NCBI RefSeq assembly: GCF_016583645.1
Contig: NZ_NRRL01000030.1
Span: 1 to 46,416, forward strand
Direction: 5' to 3'
Source: Rhodovibrio sodomensis
Lineage (GTDB): Bacteria > Pseudomonadota > Alphaproteobacteria > Kiloniellales > Rhodovibrionaceae
Length of the DNA stretch: 46,416 nucleotides
Shown: positions 17,489-26,000 of the stretch, piece after piece
Layout of the letters: every line of letters starts with the position of its first letter
Position numbering within the stretch: the stretch's first letter is position 1
The notes under the pieces: model-generated
What the model saw: only the letters and a program-made list of their open reading frames with translations
Told to the model about the DNA's origin: nothing
The model's database searches: none
Made by a program: the position numbers and the translations under genes

Positions 17489-18253
17489 ATGAAGAAGCTG
17501 TTTGCCGCACTGGCGATGGCCGCGACCATGGGCCTGGCCTCCGGGCCGGCCCACGCGGCCGAGGCCACGCCGATCCCCGAGCACACCTGGCAGTTCGAGG
17601 GCATCTTCGGCACCTTCAACCGCGCCTCCGCGCAGCGGGGGCTGCAGGTTTACAATCAGGTCTGCTCCAGCTGCCACGGGATGAAGTACGTCGCCTTCCG
17701 CACGCTGAAAGACCTGGGGTACAGCGAGGACCAGGTGGAGGCGATCGCCGCGCAGTACACCGTCACCGCCGGCCCGAACGACCAGGGCGAGATGTACCAG
17801 CGGCCGGCCGAGCCGACCGACACCTTTCCGTCGCCCTACGCCAACAGGCAGGTGGCGATGAACGCCAACAACGGGGTTTATCCGCCGGACCTGTCGGTGA
17901 TCACCAACGCCCGGCCCGGCGGGGCGGAGTACATCCGGGCGCTGCTGATCGGCTACAAGGAGCCGCCAGCGGACGCCAACATGTCGCCGGGGCAGTACTG
18001 GAACAAGTACTTCCCGGGCCACAAGATCGCCATGCCCCAGATGCTGGTCGACGGCGCGGTCGACTACCAGGACGGCACTCAGGCGACCGCCTCGCAGATG
18101 GCCCACGACGTGACCACCTTCCTCCACTGGGCCTCCAACCCGCACATGGAGGAACGCAAGCGCATGGGCATCAAGGTAATCCTGTTCCTGATCGTCCTGA
18201 CCGGCCTGCTCTACGCCGTCCAGCGCAAGGTCTGGTCGGACGTGAAGAAGTAG
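17489..18253 (+). CDS. petC: Cytochrome c1
   Basis: A 254-residue membrane-anchored c-type cytochrome that passes electrons from the Rieske protein to soluble cytochrome c. It has a signal peptide (1-23, ending AHA|AE), the haem attachment site C59-S-S-C62-H63 and the second conserved segment MPQMLVDGAVDYQDG that in this family holds the axial methionine. A C-terminal helix (VILFLIVLTGLLYAVQ) anchors it, followed by the basic end QRKVWSDVKK. It is the last gene of the operon; a strong terminator follows 30 bases after the stop. Confidence 0.97.
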   Translation: MKKLFAALAMAATMGLASGPAHAAEATPIPEHTWQFEGIFGTFNRASAQRGLQVYNQVCSSCHGMKYVAFRTLKDLGYSEDQVEAIAAQYTVTAGPNDQGEMYQRPAEPTDTFPSPYANRQVAMNANNGVYPPDLSVITNARPGGAEYIRALLIGYKEPPADANMSPGQYWNKYFPGHKIAMPQMLVDGAVDYQDGTQATASQMAHDVTTFLHWASNPHMEERKRMGIKVILFLIVLTGLLYAVQRKVWSDVKK

Positions 18254-18283
18254 CTTGATGCGCCGCTTTTAAGGCCGAAACGC

Positions 18284-18321
18284 AAAAGGGCCGCATCCGG
18301 ACACCGGGTGTGGCCCTTTTT
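18284..18321 (+). terminator. Rho-independent terminator of petABC
   Basis: A 12-13 bp stem, 5' arm from G18288 and 3' arm ending C18316, with two G-T wobbles and a 3-5 base loop, is preceded by AAAA and followed by TTTTT (18317-18321). This is the strongest terminator in the window. The A-run on its 5' side means that it could also work on the minus strand, but no gene enters from that side. Confidence 0.92.
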
Positions 18322-18425
18322 CATGGGTCCCAGTCGATGGCACGGGCCGGGCTTGCGTCCGCGTTGTGCGAGCGGTTAGGTGACGACTGAAAGTCCAGGG
18401 GCAACGACACCGGAAACACCGTCTC

Positions 18426-19313
18426 ATGACAGAGCCCGGCACCCCGCCCGTGATCGGCGTGATCGGCGGCAGCGGCGTCTACGATATCGAGGGGCTGGCG
18501 AATCCCGAGTGGATCACGGTCGACAGCCCGTTCGGTCCGCCCTCCGACCAGTTGCTGACCGGGGAGTTGGACGGACAGAAGGTGGTGTTCCTGCCGCGCC
18601 ACGGCCGCGGCCACCCGCTGCCGCCCAGCCGGCTCAACTTCCGCGCCAACATCGACGCGCTGAAGCGCGCGGGCGTCACCGAGATCCTGTCGGTCTCCGC
18701 CGTCGGCTCGCTGAAGGAGGAACTGACGCCCGGGACCTTCGTGCTATGCGACCAGTTCATCGACCGCACGACCGAGCGTGCGCGCTCCTTCTTCGACGCC
18801 GGCCTGACCGCGCACGTCTCGCTCGCCGAGCCGACCTGCACGCGGCTGATGGACGTGCTGCAGCAGGGCGCCGAGACCGAGGGCATTCCAGTCCATCGCG
18901 GCGGCACCTACCTGTGCATCGAGGGCCCGCAGTTCTCCACCCGGGCGGAGAGCGAGCTCTATCGCCAGTGGGGCTGCGACGTGATCGGCATGACCAACAT
19001 GCCGGAAGCCAGGCTCGCGCGGGAGGCCGAGCTCTGCTACACCACCATCGCGATGGTGACCGACTACGACTGCTGGCACGACGACCACGACAACGTGTCG
19101 GTGGAGGCGGTGATCGAGGTGCTGATGGCGAACGCCGACAAGGCGCGTGGACTGGTCCGCCGCGCCGTGCCGGCGCTGGCCGGGCGCGGCCAGGCGTGTC
19201 CGCGGGGGTGTCAGCGGGCGCTCGACAATGCCATCATCACCCAGGCGCACGCCCGCGACCCGGAGCTTGTCCGCAAGCTGGACACGGTCGCCGGGCGGGT
19301 GCTGGCCGGCTGA
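18426..19313 (+). CDS. mtnP: S-methyl-5'-thioadenosine phosphorylase
   Basis: A 295-residue trimeric-type purine nucleoside phosphorylase that splits methylthioadenosine (and probably 5'-deoxyadenosine) with phosphate into adenine and a ribose-1-phosphate derivative. Family features include the start VIGVIGGSGVYDIEGL, PRHGRGHPLPPS with the phosphate-binding RHG, GTYLCIEGPQFSTRAES for ribose binding, MTNMPEARLAREAELCY, and TDYDCWH for adenine recognition. It begins the plus-strand set mtnP-mtnA-aldolase-VOC. No SAM or SAH riboswitch was recognised in the 104 bases ahead of it. Confidence 0.95.
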   Translation: MTEPGTPPVIGVIGGSGVYDIEGLANPEWITVDSPFGPPSDQLLTGELDGQKVVFLPRHGRGHPLPPSRLNFRANIDALKRAGVTEILSVSAVGSLKEELTPGTFVLCDQFIDRTTERARSFFDAGLTAHVSLAEPTCTRLMDVLQQGAETEGIPVHRGGTYLCIEGPQFSTRAESELYRQWGCDVIGMTNMPEARLAREAELCYTTIAMVTDYDCWHDDHDNVSVEAVIEVLMANADKARGLVRRAVPALAGRGQACPRGCQRALDNAIITQAHARDPELVRKLDTVAGRVLAG

Positions 19314-19393
19314 CGGACATCCGGTCGGCGGCGCGCGCGAGGGTTCGAGACGGGGCAAGGTCCGGACAATTACGTCCGGGGGAGTGACGACCG

Positions 19394-20500
19394 ATGCAGG
19401 TCGACGGCGTAGCCTACCGCACGATTTGGCCGGCCCGGGACGGGCGGGCCGTGGAGATCATCGACCAGACCCGGCTGCCGCACAGCTTCGAGACGGCCCG
19501 GCTGGAGACGGTCGACGACGCGGCGCACGCGATCCGCGCGATGCGGGTGCGCGGTGCCCCGCTGATCGGCGCCACGGCCGCCTACGGCCTGTGGCTGGCG
19601 CTGCGCGCCGATCCTTCTGACGCCGGCCTGGACGCCGCGGCGGAGACGCTCGTCGCCACCCGGCCGACCGCGATCAACCTGCGCTGGGCGGTCGACGCCG
19701 TGGTGCAGGACGTGCGCCCGCGCCCGCGGAGCGAACGCGCCGAGGCCGCGTTCGCCAAGGCGGGCGCGATCTGCGACGAGGACGTGGCGATCAACCGTGC
19801 GATCGGGGACCACGGACTGCACGTGTTCAGGCGCGCCTATGCCGCGAAGACCGGCGACGGGCCGCTCAACGTGCTCACCCACTGCAACGCCGGCTGGCTG
19901 GCGACGGTCGACTGGGGCACCGCGCTCGCCCCGATCTACATGGCGCACGACGCCGGCATCCCGGTGCACGTCTGGGTCGACGAGACGCGCCCGCGCAACC
20001 AGGGCGCGGCGCTGACCAGCTGGGAACTCGGTCGCCACGGCGTGCCGCACAAGGTGGTCGTCGACAATACCGGCGGTCTGTTGATGCAGCGCGGCCAGGT
20101 CGATCTGTGCATCACCGGGACCGATCGGACGACCGCCAGCGGCGACGTCTGCAACAAGATCGGCACCTACCTGAAGGCGCTCGCCGCCCGGGACAACGGC
20201 GTGCCGTTCTACGTCGCCCTGCCGGGCCCGACGATCGACTGGAGCCTGGACGACGGCGGCCAGATCCCGATCGAGCAGCGCGACGGGCGCGAGGTCACGC
20301 ATCTGACCGGCATGACCGACCGGGGCCGGATCGAGACGGTGCGCGTCACCCCGCCGGACTCCGAGGCCGCCAACTACGGCTTCGACGTCACGCCCGCGCG
20401 CCTGGTCACCGGCCTGATCACCGAACGCGGCGTGGCCGACGCCAGCCGTGACGGGCTGCTCGGTCTCTACCCCGACCGCGCGCGCCCGGCGGCGGAATAG
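19394..20500 (+). CDS. mtnA: S-methyl-5-thioribose-1-phosphate isomerase
   Basis: A 368-residue enzyme, paralogous to eIF2B subunits, that isomerises 5-methylthioribose-1-phosphate (and 5-deoxyribose-1-phosphate) to the ribulose form. RGAP is at 53-56; the catalytic cysteine is C164 in THCNAG and the catalytic aspartate D244 in GTDRTTASGDVCNKIGT. The length is usual for the family. It lies 80 bases after mtnP and 16 bases before the aldolase gene, so the three are probably one operon. Its end (20500) is fixed by a TAG stop. Confidence 0.95.
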   Translation: MQVDGVAYRTIWPARDGRAVEIIDQTRLPHSFETARLETVDDAAHAIRAMRVRGAPLIGATAAYGLWLALRADPSDAGLDAAAETLVATRPTAINLRWAVDAVVQDVRPRPRSERAEAAFAKAGAICDEDVAINRAIGDHGLHVFRRAYAAKTGDGPLNVLTHCNAGWLATVDWGTALAPIYMAHDAGIPVHVWVDETRPRNQGAALTSWELGRHGVPHKVVVDNTGGLLMQRGQVDLCITGTDRTTASGDVCNKIGTYLKALAARDNGVPFYVALPGPTIDWSLDDGGQIPIEQRDGREVTHLTGMTDRGRIETVRVTPPDSEAANYGFDVTPARLVTGLITERGVADASRDGLLGLYPDRARPAAE

Positions 20501-20516
20501 ACGCGTTTGCGATGTG

Positions 20517-21245
20517 ATGGACAATCCCGACCTCAGACAGGCGATCTGCGACACCGCCCGGCGGATGAACGCGGCGGGGCTGAACCAGGGTGTCAGCGGC
20601 AACCTGTGCGCGCGCACGCCGGACGGGGCGCTGCTGCTGACCCCGTCGGCCACGGCCTACGAGACGATGGGGCCGGCCGACGTCGTGCGGATGGAGATGG
20701 ACGCCAGCTGGTCGTGCCCGGCCGCGGGCCGGCGGCCGACCACCGAGTGGCGCTTCCACCGCGACATCCTGCACGCCCGGCCCGAGGTCGGCGCGGTCGT
20801 GCACGTGCATTCGCCGTGCGCCGCCGCGCTGTCCTGCCATCGCATCGGCATTCCGCCGTTCCATTACATGATCGCGCTCGCCGGCGGCAACGACATCCGC
20901 TGCGCCCGCTATGCCACCTTCGGCACGCAGGCGCTGTCGGAAGCCGCGCTGGACGCACTCGCCGACCGCAAGGCTTGTCTGCTCGCCAACCACGGGCTGC
21001 TCGCCCTGGGGCCCAACCTGGATAAGGCGCTTGCCATGGCGGTCGAGGTCGAGACGCTGGCCGCGCAGTATTGGCGCGCCCGCCAGCTGGGCGAACCGGT
21101 GCACCTGAGCGACGCCGACATGGCCGAGGTGCACGCCAAGATGCAGCATTACGGCAGCACCGCCGATCCGGGGCACGGCAACGACGCGCATCCCGACGAG
21201 GCGCATTCCGACGCGGCGCCGCGCGCGGCCGGAGCCCGGCCGTGA
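20517..21245 (+). CDS. Class II aldolase, probable 5-(methylthio)ribulose-1-phosphate aldolase
   Basis: A 242-residue zinc aldolase of the fuculose-phosphate aldolase/adducin family. Zinc ligands are H96 and H98 (VVHVHSP) and H159 (NHG); the acid residue is E77 (TEWRFHRD). The spacings E77-H96 (19) and H96-H159 (63) equal those of L-fuculose-1-phosphate aldolase. The phosphate-binding SGN (27-29) and TPSA (42-45) are present. Following mtnP and mtnA, it most likely cleaves 5-methylthioribulose-1-phosphate or 5-deoxyribulose-1-phosphate to DHAP and an aldehyde, as Ald2 does in Rhodospirillum rubrum. The alternative is MtnB dehydratase, but the downstream genes mtnC/mtnD are not nearby. The C-terminal 25 residues are His/Asp/Ala-rich. 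Confidence 0.82.
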   Translation: MDNPDLRQAICDTARRMNAAGLNQGVSGNLCARTPDGALLLTPSATAYETMGPADVVRMEMDASWSCPAAGRRPTTEWRFHRDILHARPEVGAVVHVHSPCAAALSCHRIGIPPFHYMIALAGGNDIRCARYATFGTQALSEAALDALADRKACLLANHGLLALGPNLDKALAMAVEVETLAAQYWRARQLGEPVHLSDADMAEVHAKMQHYGSTADPGHGNDAHPDEAHSDAAPRAAGARP

Positions 21246-22123
21246 GCCCGGCCAGCCCGAACGGCCCGCCGCCGCGCGAGCGCCCGGTGCAGGGGCTGGA
21301 CCATCTGCTGATCGTGACGCACGATCTGGAAGCGGCGCGCAAGACCTACCAGCGGCTCGGCTTTCGGCCCGCGCCGCGCGGCCGGCACATCGGCTGGGGC
21401 ACGGCGAACTACTGCCTGATGCTGGAGCAAGGCTACCTGGAGCTGCTCGGCATCGTCGACGACAGCCAGTTCCTGAACGGTCTGGACGGGACGCTGGCGA
21501 CCCGCGGGGAGGGGCTGTCCGCCGCCGCCTTCACCGGCGCGGACCTGGAGCGCTCCGCCCGGCTGCTGCGCGACTCCAACGTCGACGTGGGCGCGCCGCA
21601 GGACCTGAAGCGCACGATCGAGGCGTCCGGCGGCGAGCTGCTGCCGCGCTTCCAGCTGCTGCACCTGCCGCGCGAGGCGACCCCGGGCCTGCCCGCCTTC
21701 ATCTGCAAGCACCTGACCCCGGACCTGGTCTGGCAGCGCAGCTGGATCGACCAGCCGAACGGCGCCCGGCGGATCGCGGGCCTGACCGTGGTGGTCGACG
21801 ACCCCGGCGCGGTCGCGGTGCCCTACGCCGACATCTTCGGCTTCCGGTCGGTCACCAATACCGACAACCTGGTCAGCGTCGACTGCGGCGGCTGCCGGCT
21901 GCGGTTCACCGATGCCGACGGCCTGCTCGCCCTGCATCCCCAGGCGCGCGCGTTCACCTCGCCGCCGCGGCCGGGCCCGGTCGCGATGCAGGTCGAGGTC
22001 GCGGATAAAGCCGCGACCGCGAGCGTGCTGCAGGCGGGCGGCGTCGCCTTCGAGCGCGACCGCGACGGCCCGCTGCACGTCCCGGCGAGCGAGGCCAACG
22101 GCGTCATGCTGGATTTCGTCTGA
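21242..22123 (+). CDS. VOC superfamily (glyoxalase-like) protein
   Basis: A 293-residue protein of the vicinal oxygen chelate fold, glyoxalase-like domain 3 type. The N-terminal half starts GLDHLLIVTHDLEAARKTY and continues with GTANYCLMLEQGYLELLGI; the second half repeats a similar fold (RIAGLTVVVDDPGAVAVPYA...). The GTG start overlaps the aldolase stop by 4 bases (GTGA), so the proteins are probably made together, which suggests a role on the aldehyde or sugar phosphate of that pathway. This is inference; the family includes dioxygenases, isomerases and binding proteins. Confidence 0.78.
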   Translation: MSPASPNGPPPRERPVQGLDHLLIVTHDLEAARKTYQRLGFRPAPRGRHIGWGTANYCLMLEQGYLELLGIVDDSQFLNGLDGTLATRGEGLSAAAFTGADLERSARLLRDSNVDVGAPQDLKRTIEASGGELLPRFQLLHLPREATPGLPAFICKHLTPDLVWQRSWIDQPNGARRIAGLTVVVDDPGAVAVPYADIFGFRSVTNTDNLVSVDCGGCRLRFTDADGLLALHPQARAFTSPPRPGPVAMQVEVADKAATASVLQAGGVAFERDRDGPLHVPASEANGVMLDFV

Positions 22124-22171
22124 CACCGGCGCCCGCGCCCGCCCCATCCCGACCCCGGAGCCCATTCGGCC

Positions 22172-23518
22172 TTGGCCACCCAGATCACCGTCCGCTTCGC
22201 GCCCAGCCCGACCGGCTACCTGCAGCTCGGCAACGCCCGCACCGCCCTGGTCAACTGGCTGTTCGCGCGCCAGCACGGCGGCACGTTCCTGCTGCGGCTG
22301 GACGATACCGACCACGCCCGCGGCGACGAGACCTACGTGGCGGCGATCCGGGAGGACCTGACCTGGCTGGGGCTGAACTGGGACCAGGAGTTCCGGCAGA
22401 GCGGCCGCATCGCGCGCTACCAGGAGGCGCTGCGCCAGCTGGAGGCGGCCGGGTATATCTACCCCTGCTACGAAACCGAGGAGGAGCTGGAAGCCAAGCG
22501 CAAGGCGCAGGCGGCGCGGCGGCAGGCCCCGGTCTACGACCGCGCCGCGCTCGGCCTGACGGCCGCGGACCGGCAGGCATACGAGGCCGAGGGGCGCACG
22601 CCGCACTGGCGCTTCAAGCTGGAAGGCGGGCAGGTCGCCTGGGACGACCAAGTGCGTGGCCGGCAGAGCGTCCAGGCGGGCTCGGTCTCCGACCCCGTGC
22701 TGATCCGCGCCGACGGCCGGCCGCTCTATACCCTGACCAGCGTGGTCGACGACCTGGACTCCGGGGTCACCCACGTGATCCGGGGCGAGGATCACGTCAC
22801 CAATACCGCTGCCCAGATCCAGCTGTTCCAGGCGCTGGGCGGGATCGCGCCCGGGTTCGCGCACCTGCCGCTGCTGCTCGACGCCAGCGGCGAGAAGCTG
22901 TCCAAGCGCACCCAGGGCCTGTCGCTGCGCGACCTGCGCGCGGACGAGGTCGAGGCGATGGCGCTCAACAGCTACCTCGCCAAGCTGGGCACGCCCGATG
23001 CGATCGAGGAGCGTCAGAGCCTGAACGCCCTGATCGACGAGTTCGACCTGGCGCGCATGGGCCGCGGCGCGCCCAAGTACGACGGCGACGAGCTGATGCG
23101 GCTGAACGCCCGGCTGTTACACGCGACCGACTACGCCACCGTGCGCTCCCGCCTGGAAGCCCTCGGCCTCGACGACGCCGACCGCGACTTCTGGGAGACC
23201 GTGCGCCCGAACCTGACCCGCCTGTCGGACGCCCGGCAGTGGTATCAGGTCTGCCGCGGCACGGTGCAGCCGGTGGCGGAGGAGCCGGACTACCTCGCCA
23301 CCGCCGCCGAACTGCTGCCGCCGGAGCCCTGGGGCGAGACCACCTGGCAGCAGTGGACCGCGGCCCTGAAGCAGCGCACCGGGCGCAAGGGCAAGGCGCT
23401 GTTCCGCCCCTTGCGCCTGGCGCTCACCGGCATGGAGAAGGGCCCCGAACTCGCCCATTTCCTGCCCCTGATCGGCCGCGAGAAGGCGCTCAGGCGGCTG
23501 AACGGGGAGACGGCTTAG
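22172..23518 (+). CDS. gltX: Glutamate--tRNA ligase
   Basis: A 448-residue class I aminoacyl-tRNA synthetase that charges tRNA with glutamate. The HIGH-type motif appears as [19 protein letters not shown] (QLGN in place of HIGH/HVGN), and the KMSKS loop as GEKLSKR (about 247). [10 protein letters not shown], typical of GluRS, is at about 210. The predicted start is a TTG at 22172; no ATG gives an intact N-terminus. Many alphaproteobacteria have two gltX paralogues, one non-discriminating for tRNA-Gln; which one this is cannot be told here. It follows the VOC gene by 48 bases. Confidence 0.94.
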   Translation: MATQITVRFAPSPTGYLQLGNARTALVNWLFARQHGGTFLLRLDDTDHARGDETYVAAIREDLTWLGLNWDQEFRQSGRIARYQEALRQLEAAGYIYPCYETEEELEAKRKAQAARRQAPVYDRAALGLTAADRQAYEAEGRTPHWRFKLEGGQVAWDDQVRGRQSVQAGSVSDPVLIRADGRPLYTLTSVVDDLDSGVTHVIRGEDHVTNTAAQIQLFQALGGIAPGFAHLPLLLDASGEKLSKRTQGLSLRDLRADEVEAMALNSYLAKLGTPDAIEERQSLNALIDEFDLARMGRGAPKYDGDELMRLNARLLHATDYATVRSRLEALGLDDADRDFWETVRPNLTRLSDARQWYQVCRGTVQPVAEEPDYLATAAELLPPEPWGETTWQQWTAALKQRTGRKGKALFRPLRLALTGMEKGPELAHFLPLIGREKALRRLNGETA

Positions 23519-23610
23519 GGGGTTCGCCGCCCGTCGCTTCTTCCGGCTGCCCAGTTTCCTGGTTGTCCAGTCTCCCGGCTGCCCAGCCGGTTTGCAGAGC
23601 GCGGCAGCGG

Positions 23611-23766
23611 GTCCCCTCTCCGCCACTGGGGGGAGAGGGACAGGGAGAGGTGGCTTGCACGGCCGGGCGACTGGGGATGCCGCCAAGCGCCGCCGCGAGA
23701 GCGTCGATGCTGCAGGCAACCTCCTCTCCCTCGCCCTCTCCTCCCAGTGGAGGCGAGGGGATCAGT
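23611..23766. repeat. Two inverted family A palindromic repeats between gltX and aphA
   Basis: The left unit (about 23611-23654) contains CCCCTCTCCGCCACTGGGGG and GAGAGGGACAGGGAGAGG; the right unit (about 23720-23766) is its inverted counterpart, CCTCTCCCTCGCCCTCTCC followed by TCCCAGTGGAGGCGAGGGG. They fill most of the 261-base gap between the convergent genes and could fold as hairpins at the 3' ends of both transcripts. Confidence 0.78.
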
Positions 23767-23779
23767 TGGGCGGCGGCGC

Positions 23780-24814
23780 TTACCCCCGCCCGCTTTCAAA
23801 CCCTGCCAAAAAGCTCGCCAGGTTCGCGCCCAGGGCGTCCTGCAGGTAGCCGCCTTCCTGGATCAGCACGGTCGGCAGGTCGAGACGCGCGATCGCGCTT
23901 GCGATCTCGGCGAAGCCGTCGGTGGTCACAGCCAGGCCCTTGAGCGGGTCGCCCTCGTGCGCGTCCAGGCCGAGTGCGAGCACCAGCGCGTCCGGCTGGA
24001 AGGCGCGGATGCGCTTGACGCCGGCGTCGAGCGCTTCGAGCAGGCCGCGCGTGTCGGTGCCGCGGGCGAGCGGCAGGTTCAGGTTGCAGCCCAGGCCGTC
24101 CGCTTCGCCGCGTTCGTGCGCGTGCCCCCAGAAGAACGGGTAGAAGCGCACCGGGTCGGCGTGGACGGAGACGGTCAGCACGTCGCCGCGGGCCCAGAAG
24201 ATGCCCTGCGTGCCGTTGCCGTGGTGGACGTCGATGTCGAGGATGGCGACCCGCGCGTGGCCGTGATCGCGCAGCCACTGCGCGGCGATGGCGCAGTTGT
24301 TCAGGAAGCAGAAGCCGCCCGCCATGTCGGTATAGGCATGGTGGCCGGGCGGCCGGCAGAGCGCGTAGGCATGCGGCGCGCCCTCGGCGACCAGCTGGGC
24401 GGCGGTGACCGCGATCTCCGCGCTCGCCACGGCGGCTTCCCAGGTCCCCTCGGAAATCGGGCAGGCGGTGTCGGCCTGGTGGAAGCCGGCCTGGCCGACC
24501 GCGCTCGCGGGGTAGCTGGCGGGCCAGCGGCCCTGCGGGTGGACGTTCGGGATGACCTCGTCGCTCGCCCCCGCGATCCGGCGCCAGCGGGGCACGATGT
24601 GCTCCAGGAATTGCAGATACTCGGGCGAGTGCACGGCGGCGGCCGGGCCGCGGCCGATCGCGCGCGGCGCCACCAGCTCGTGCCCGGCCGCGCGCGCGGC
24701 CTGGGCCAGGCGGCGCGCGCGCTCCGGCACCTCCGGGCTGTCCTGGACCGCGCCGTTCACCAGGAAGTGCTTGGGATGATGGCGTTCGTGGGCGTCGGAC
24801 TGTACGACCCGCAT
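23780..24814 (-). CDS. aphA: Acetylpolyamine amidohydrolase (histone deacetylase family)
   Basis: A 344-residue zinc deacetylase of the arginase/HDAC fold that should remove acetyl groups from acetylputrescine, acetylcadaverine or acetylspermidine. Residues line up by number with Mycoplana ramosa acetylpolyamine amidohydrolase as I recall it: catalytic pair H158-H159 (RPPGHHA), zinc ligands D195 and H197 (DIDVHHGNG) and D284 (LGLDAHEGDP), and Tyr323 (EGGYL). The family length is about 341. It is the last gene of a seven-gene minus-strand series with a polyamine-type ABC importer, 36 bases after the cleavage enzyme gene, which supports the substrate class. Confidence 0.9.
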   Translation of the reverse strand: MRVVQSDAHERHHPKHFLVNGAVQDSPEVPERARRLAQAARAAGHELVAPRAIGRGPAAAVHSPEYLQFLEHIVPRWRRIAGASDEVIPNVHPQGRWPASYPASAVGQAGFHQADTACPISEGTWEAAVASAEIAVTAAQLVAEGAPHAYALCRPPGHHAYTDMAGGFCFLNNCAIAAQWLRDHGHARVAILDIDVHHGNGTQGIFWARGDVLTVSVHADPVRFYPFFWGHAHERGEADGLGCNLNLPLARGTDTRGLLEALDAGVKRIRAFQPDALVLALGLDAHEGDPLKGLAVTTDGFAEIASAIARLDLPTVLIQEGGYLQDALGANLASFLAGFESGRG

Positions 24815-24850
24815 GGCCCAATCGCTCCTTCGTTCAGGCGTGGTCCGAGA

Positions 24851-25783
24851 TCAGAAGGCGACCCGGTCGGCGCCCTTCAGCTGCAGCATCTCCCGGGCCT
24901 CGTCGGGGGTGGCGGGTTCGAGCGACAGCTCCTCCAGGATCCGGCGGATCTTGGCGACCTGCTGGGCGTTCGACTGCGCCAGCTCGCCCTTGGCGATGTA
25001 GAGGCTGTCCTCCAGCCCGACGCGGACGTGGCCGCCCAGCACCGCGCCCAGGGTGACCAGGCGGATTTGGTGCCGCCCGGCGGCGAGGACGGAAAACCGG
25101 TAGGCGTCGCCCAGCACGGCGTCGGCGGTGCGCTTCATGTGCAGCAGGTTCTCCGCGCTGGCCCCGATGCCGCCCAGCACGCCCAGGACGAACTGCACGA
25201 ACAGCGGCGGCACGACCAGGCCGCGCTCCAGGAAGTGACCCAGGGTGTGGATGTGGCCGACGTCGTAGCACTCGAACTCGAAGCGGGTGCCGTTGGCCTC
25301 GCCCAGGTCGGCCAGGATCGTCTCGATGTCGGCGAAGGTGTTCTTGAAGATGAAGTCGCGGGTGCCGGCCAGGTAATCCGGCTCCCAGCCGTGCTTCCAC
25401 TCCGCGAACCGGTCGGCGGCCGGGAACAGGCCGAAGTTCATCGAGCCCATGTTGAGCGAGCACATTTCCGGCGCCAGCTGCCGCCCGGCGGCGGTGCGCT
25501 CGGCCACGGACATGTTGTGCCCGCCGCCGGTGGTGACGTTCACCACGGCGTCGGTGGCGGCCTTGATCCGGGGCAGGAACTGCCGGAAGACCTCGGGGTC
25601 CGGGGTGGGCCGTCCATCGGCGGGGTCGCGGGCGTGCAGGTGCAGGATCGCCGCCCCCGCTTCCGCCGCGCCGATCGCCTGGTCGGCGATCTGATCCGGG
25701 CTGACCGGCAGCGCCGCGCTCATCGTCGGCGTGTGGATCGAGCCCGTGACCGCGCAGGTGATGATGATTTTGTCGCTCGGCAC
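24851..25783 (-). CDS. Beta-keto acid cleavage enzyme (BKACE / Kce family)
   Basis: A 310-residue zinc-dependent TIM-barrel enzyme of the BKACE (DUF849) family, whose founder condenses 3-keto-5-aminohexanoate with acetyl-CoA to give acetoacetate and an aminoacyl-CoA. Zinc ligands H48 and H50 are in ILHLHARDP; VTTGGGHNMSVAER and GASAENLLHMK (with the third ligand Glu) follow. The GTG start at 25783 has GGAGGAGA about 7 bases upstream. Its beta-keto substrate here is unknown; from neighbours it may be a product of the aminotransferase. It is separated from the aminotransferase gene by a 217-base repeat-filled gap. Confidence 0.88.
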   Translation of the reverse strand: MPSDKIIITCAVTGSIHTPTMSAALPVSPDQIADQAIGAAEAGAAILHLHARDPADGRPTPDPEVFRQFLPRIKAATDAVVNVTTGGGHNMSVAERTAAGRQLAPEMCSLNMGSMNFGLFPAADRFAEWKHGWEPDYLAGTRDFIFKNTFADIETILADLGEANGTRFEFECYDVGHIHTLGHFLERGLVVPPLFVQFVLGVLGGIGASAENLLHMKRTADAVLGDAYRFSVLAAGRHQIRLVTLGAVLGGHVRVGLEDSLYIAKGELAQSNAQQVAKIRRILEELSLEPATPDEAREMLQLKGADRVAF

Positions 25784-25829
25784 GCCCGCTCTCCTCCCGG
25801 TGTTCTTGGTCTTCCGGCACGCCCCCGAA

Positions 25830-25969
25830 ATCCCCTCTCCCTTGAGGGGAGAGGGAGGGGCCCGCGCCGCCTTGGCGGCGTGGGAGGGTGAGGGTGAGAG
25901 TCCCCGCTGCGCGCCGAGGAGTCCCCCTCGCCCTGTCCCTCTCCCGCGCTGGGGGGAGGGGACCCGCCG
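25830..25969. repeat. Family A palindromic repeats inside the polyamine operon
   Basis: TCCCCTCTCCCTTGAGGGGA with GAGGGAGGGG (25831-25860), an inner GCGCCGCCTTGGCGGCG hairpin, and a matching inverted unit CCCTGTCCCTCTCCCGCGCT followed by GGGGGGAGGGG (about 25930-25962) fill most of the 217-base gap between the aminotransferase and BKACE genes. The repeat is in the transcribed direction of the operon, so it may affect mRNA stability or split expression. Confidence 0.78.
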
Positions 25970-26000
25970 GCGCGGCCGTTCTCCGCTCCGGCGCGCGCCG

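Noticed and set aside
18322..18425. A SAM or SAH riboswitch ahead of mtnP
   Set aside because: No recognisable core of any SAM or SAH riboswitch class could be found in the 104 bases.
20517..21245. Calling the class II aldolase MtnB (methylthioribulose-1-phosphate dehydratase)
   Set aside because: Not excluded, but the E77/H96/H98/H159 spacing equals that of fuculose-phosphate aldolase and no mtnC or mtnD gene is close. Kept as an alternative only.
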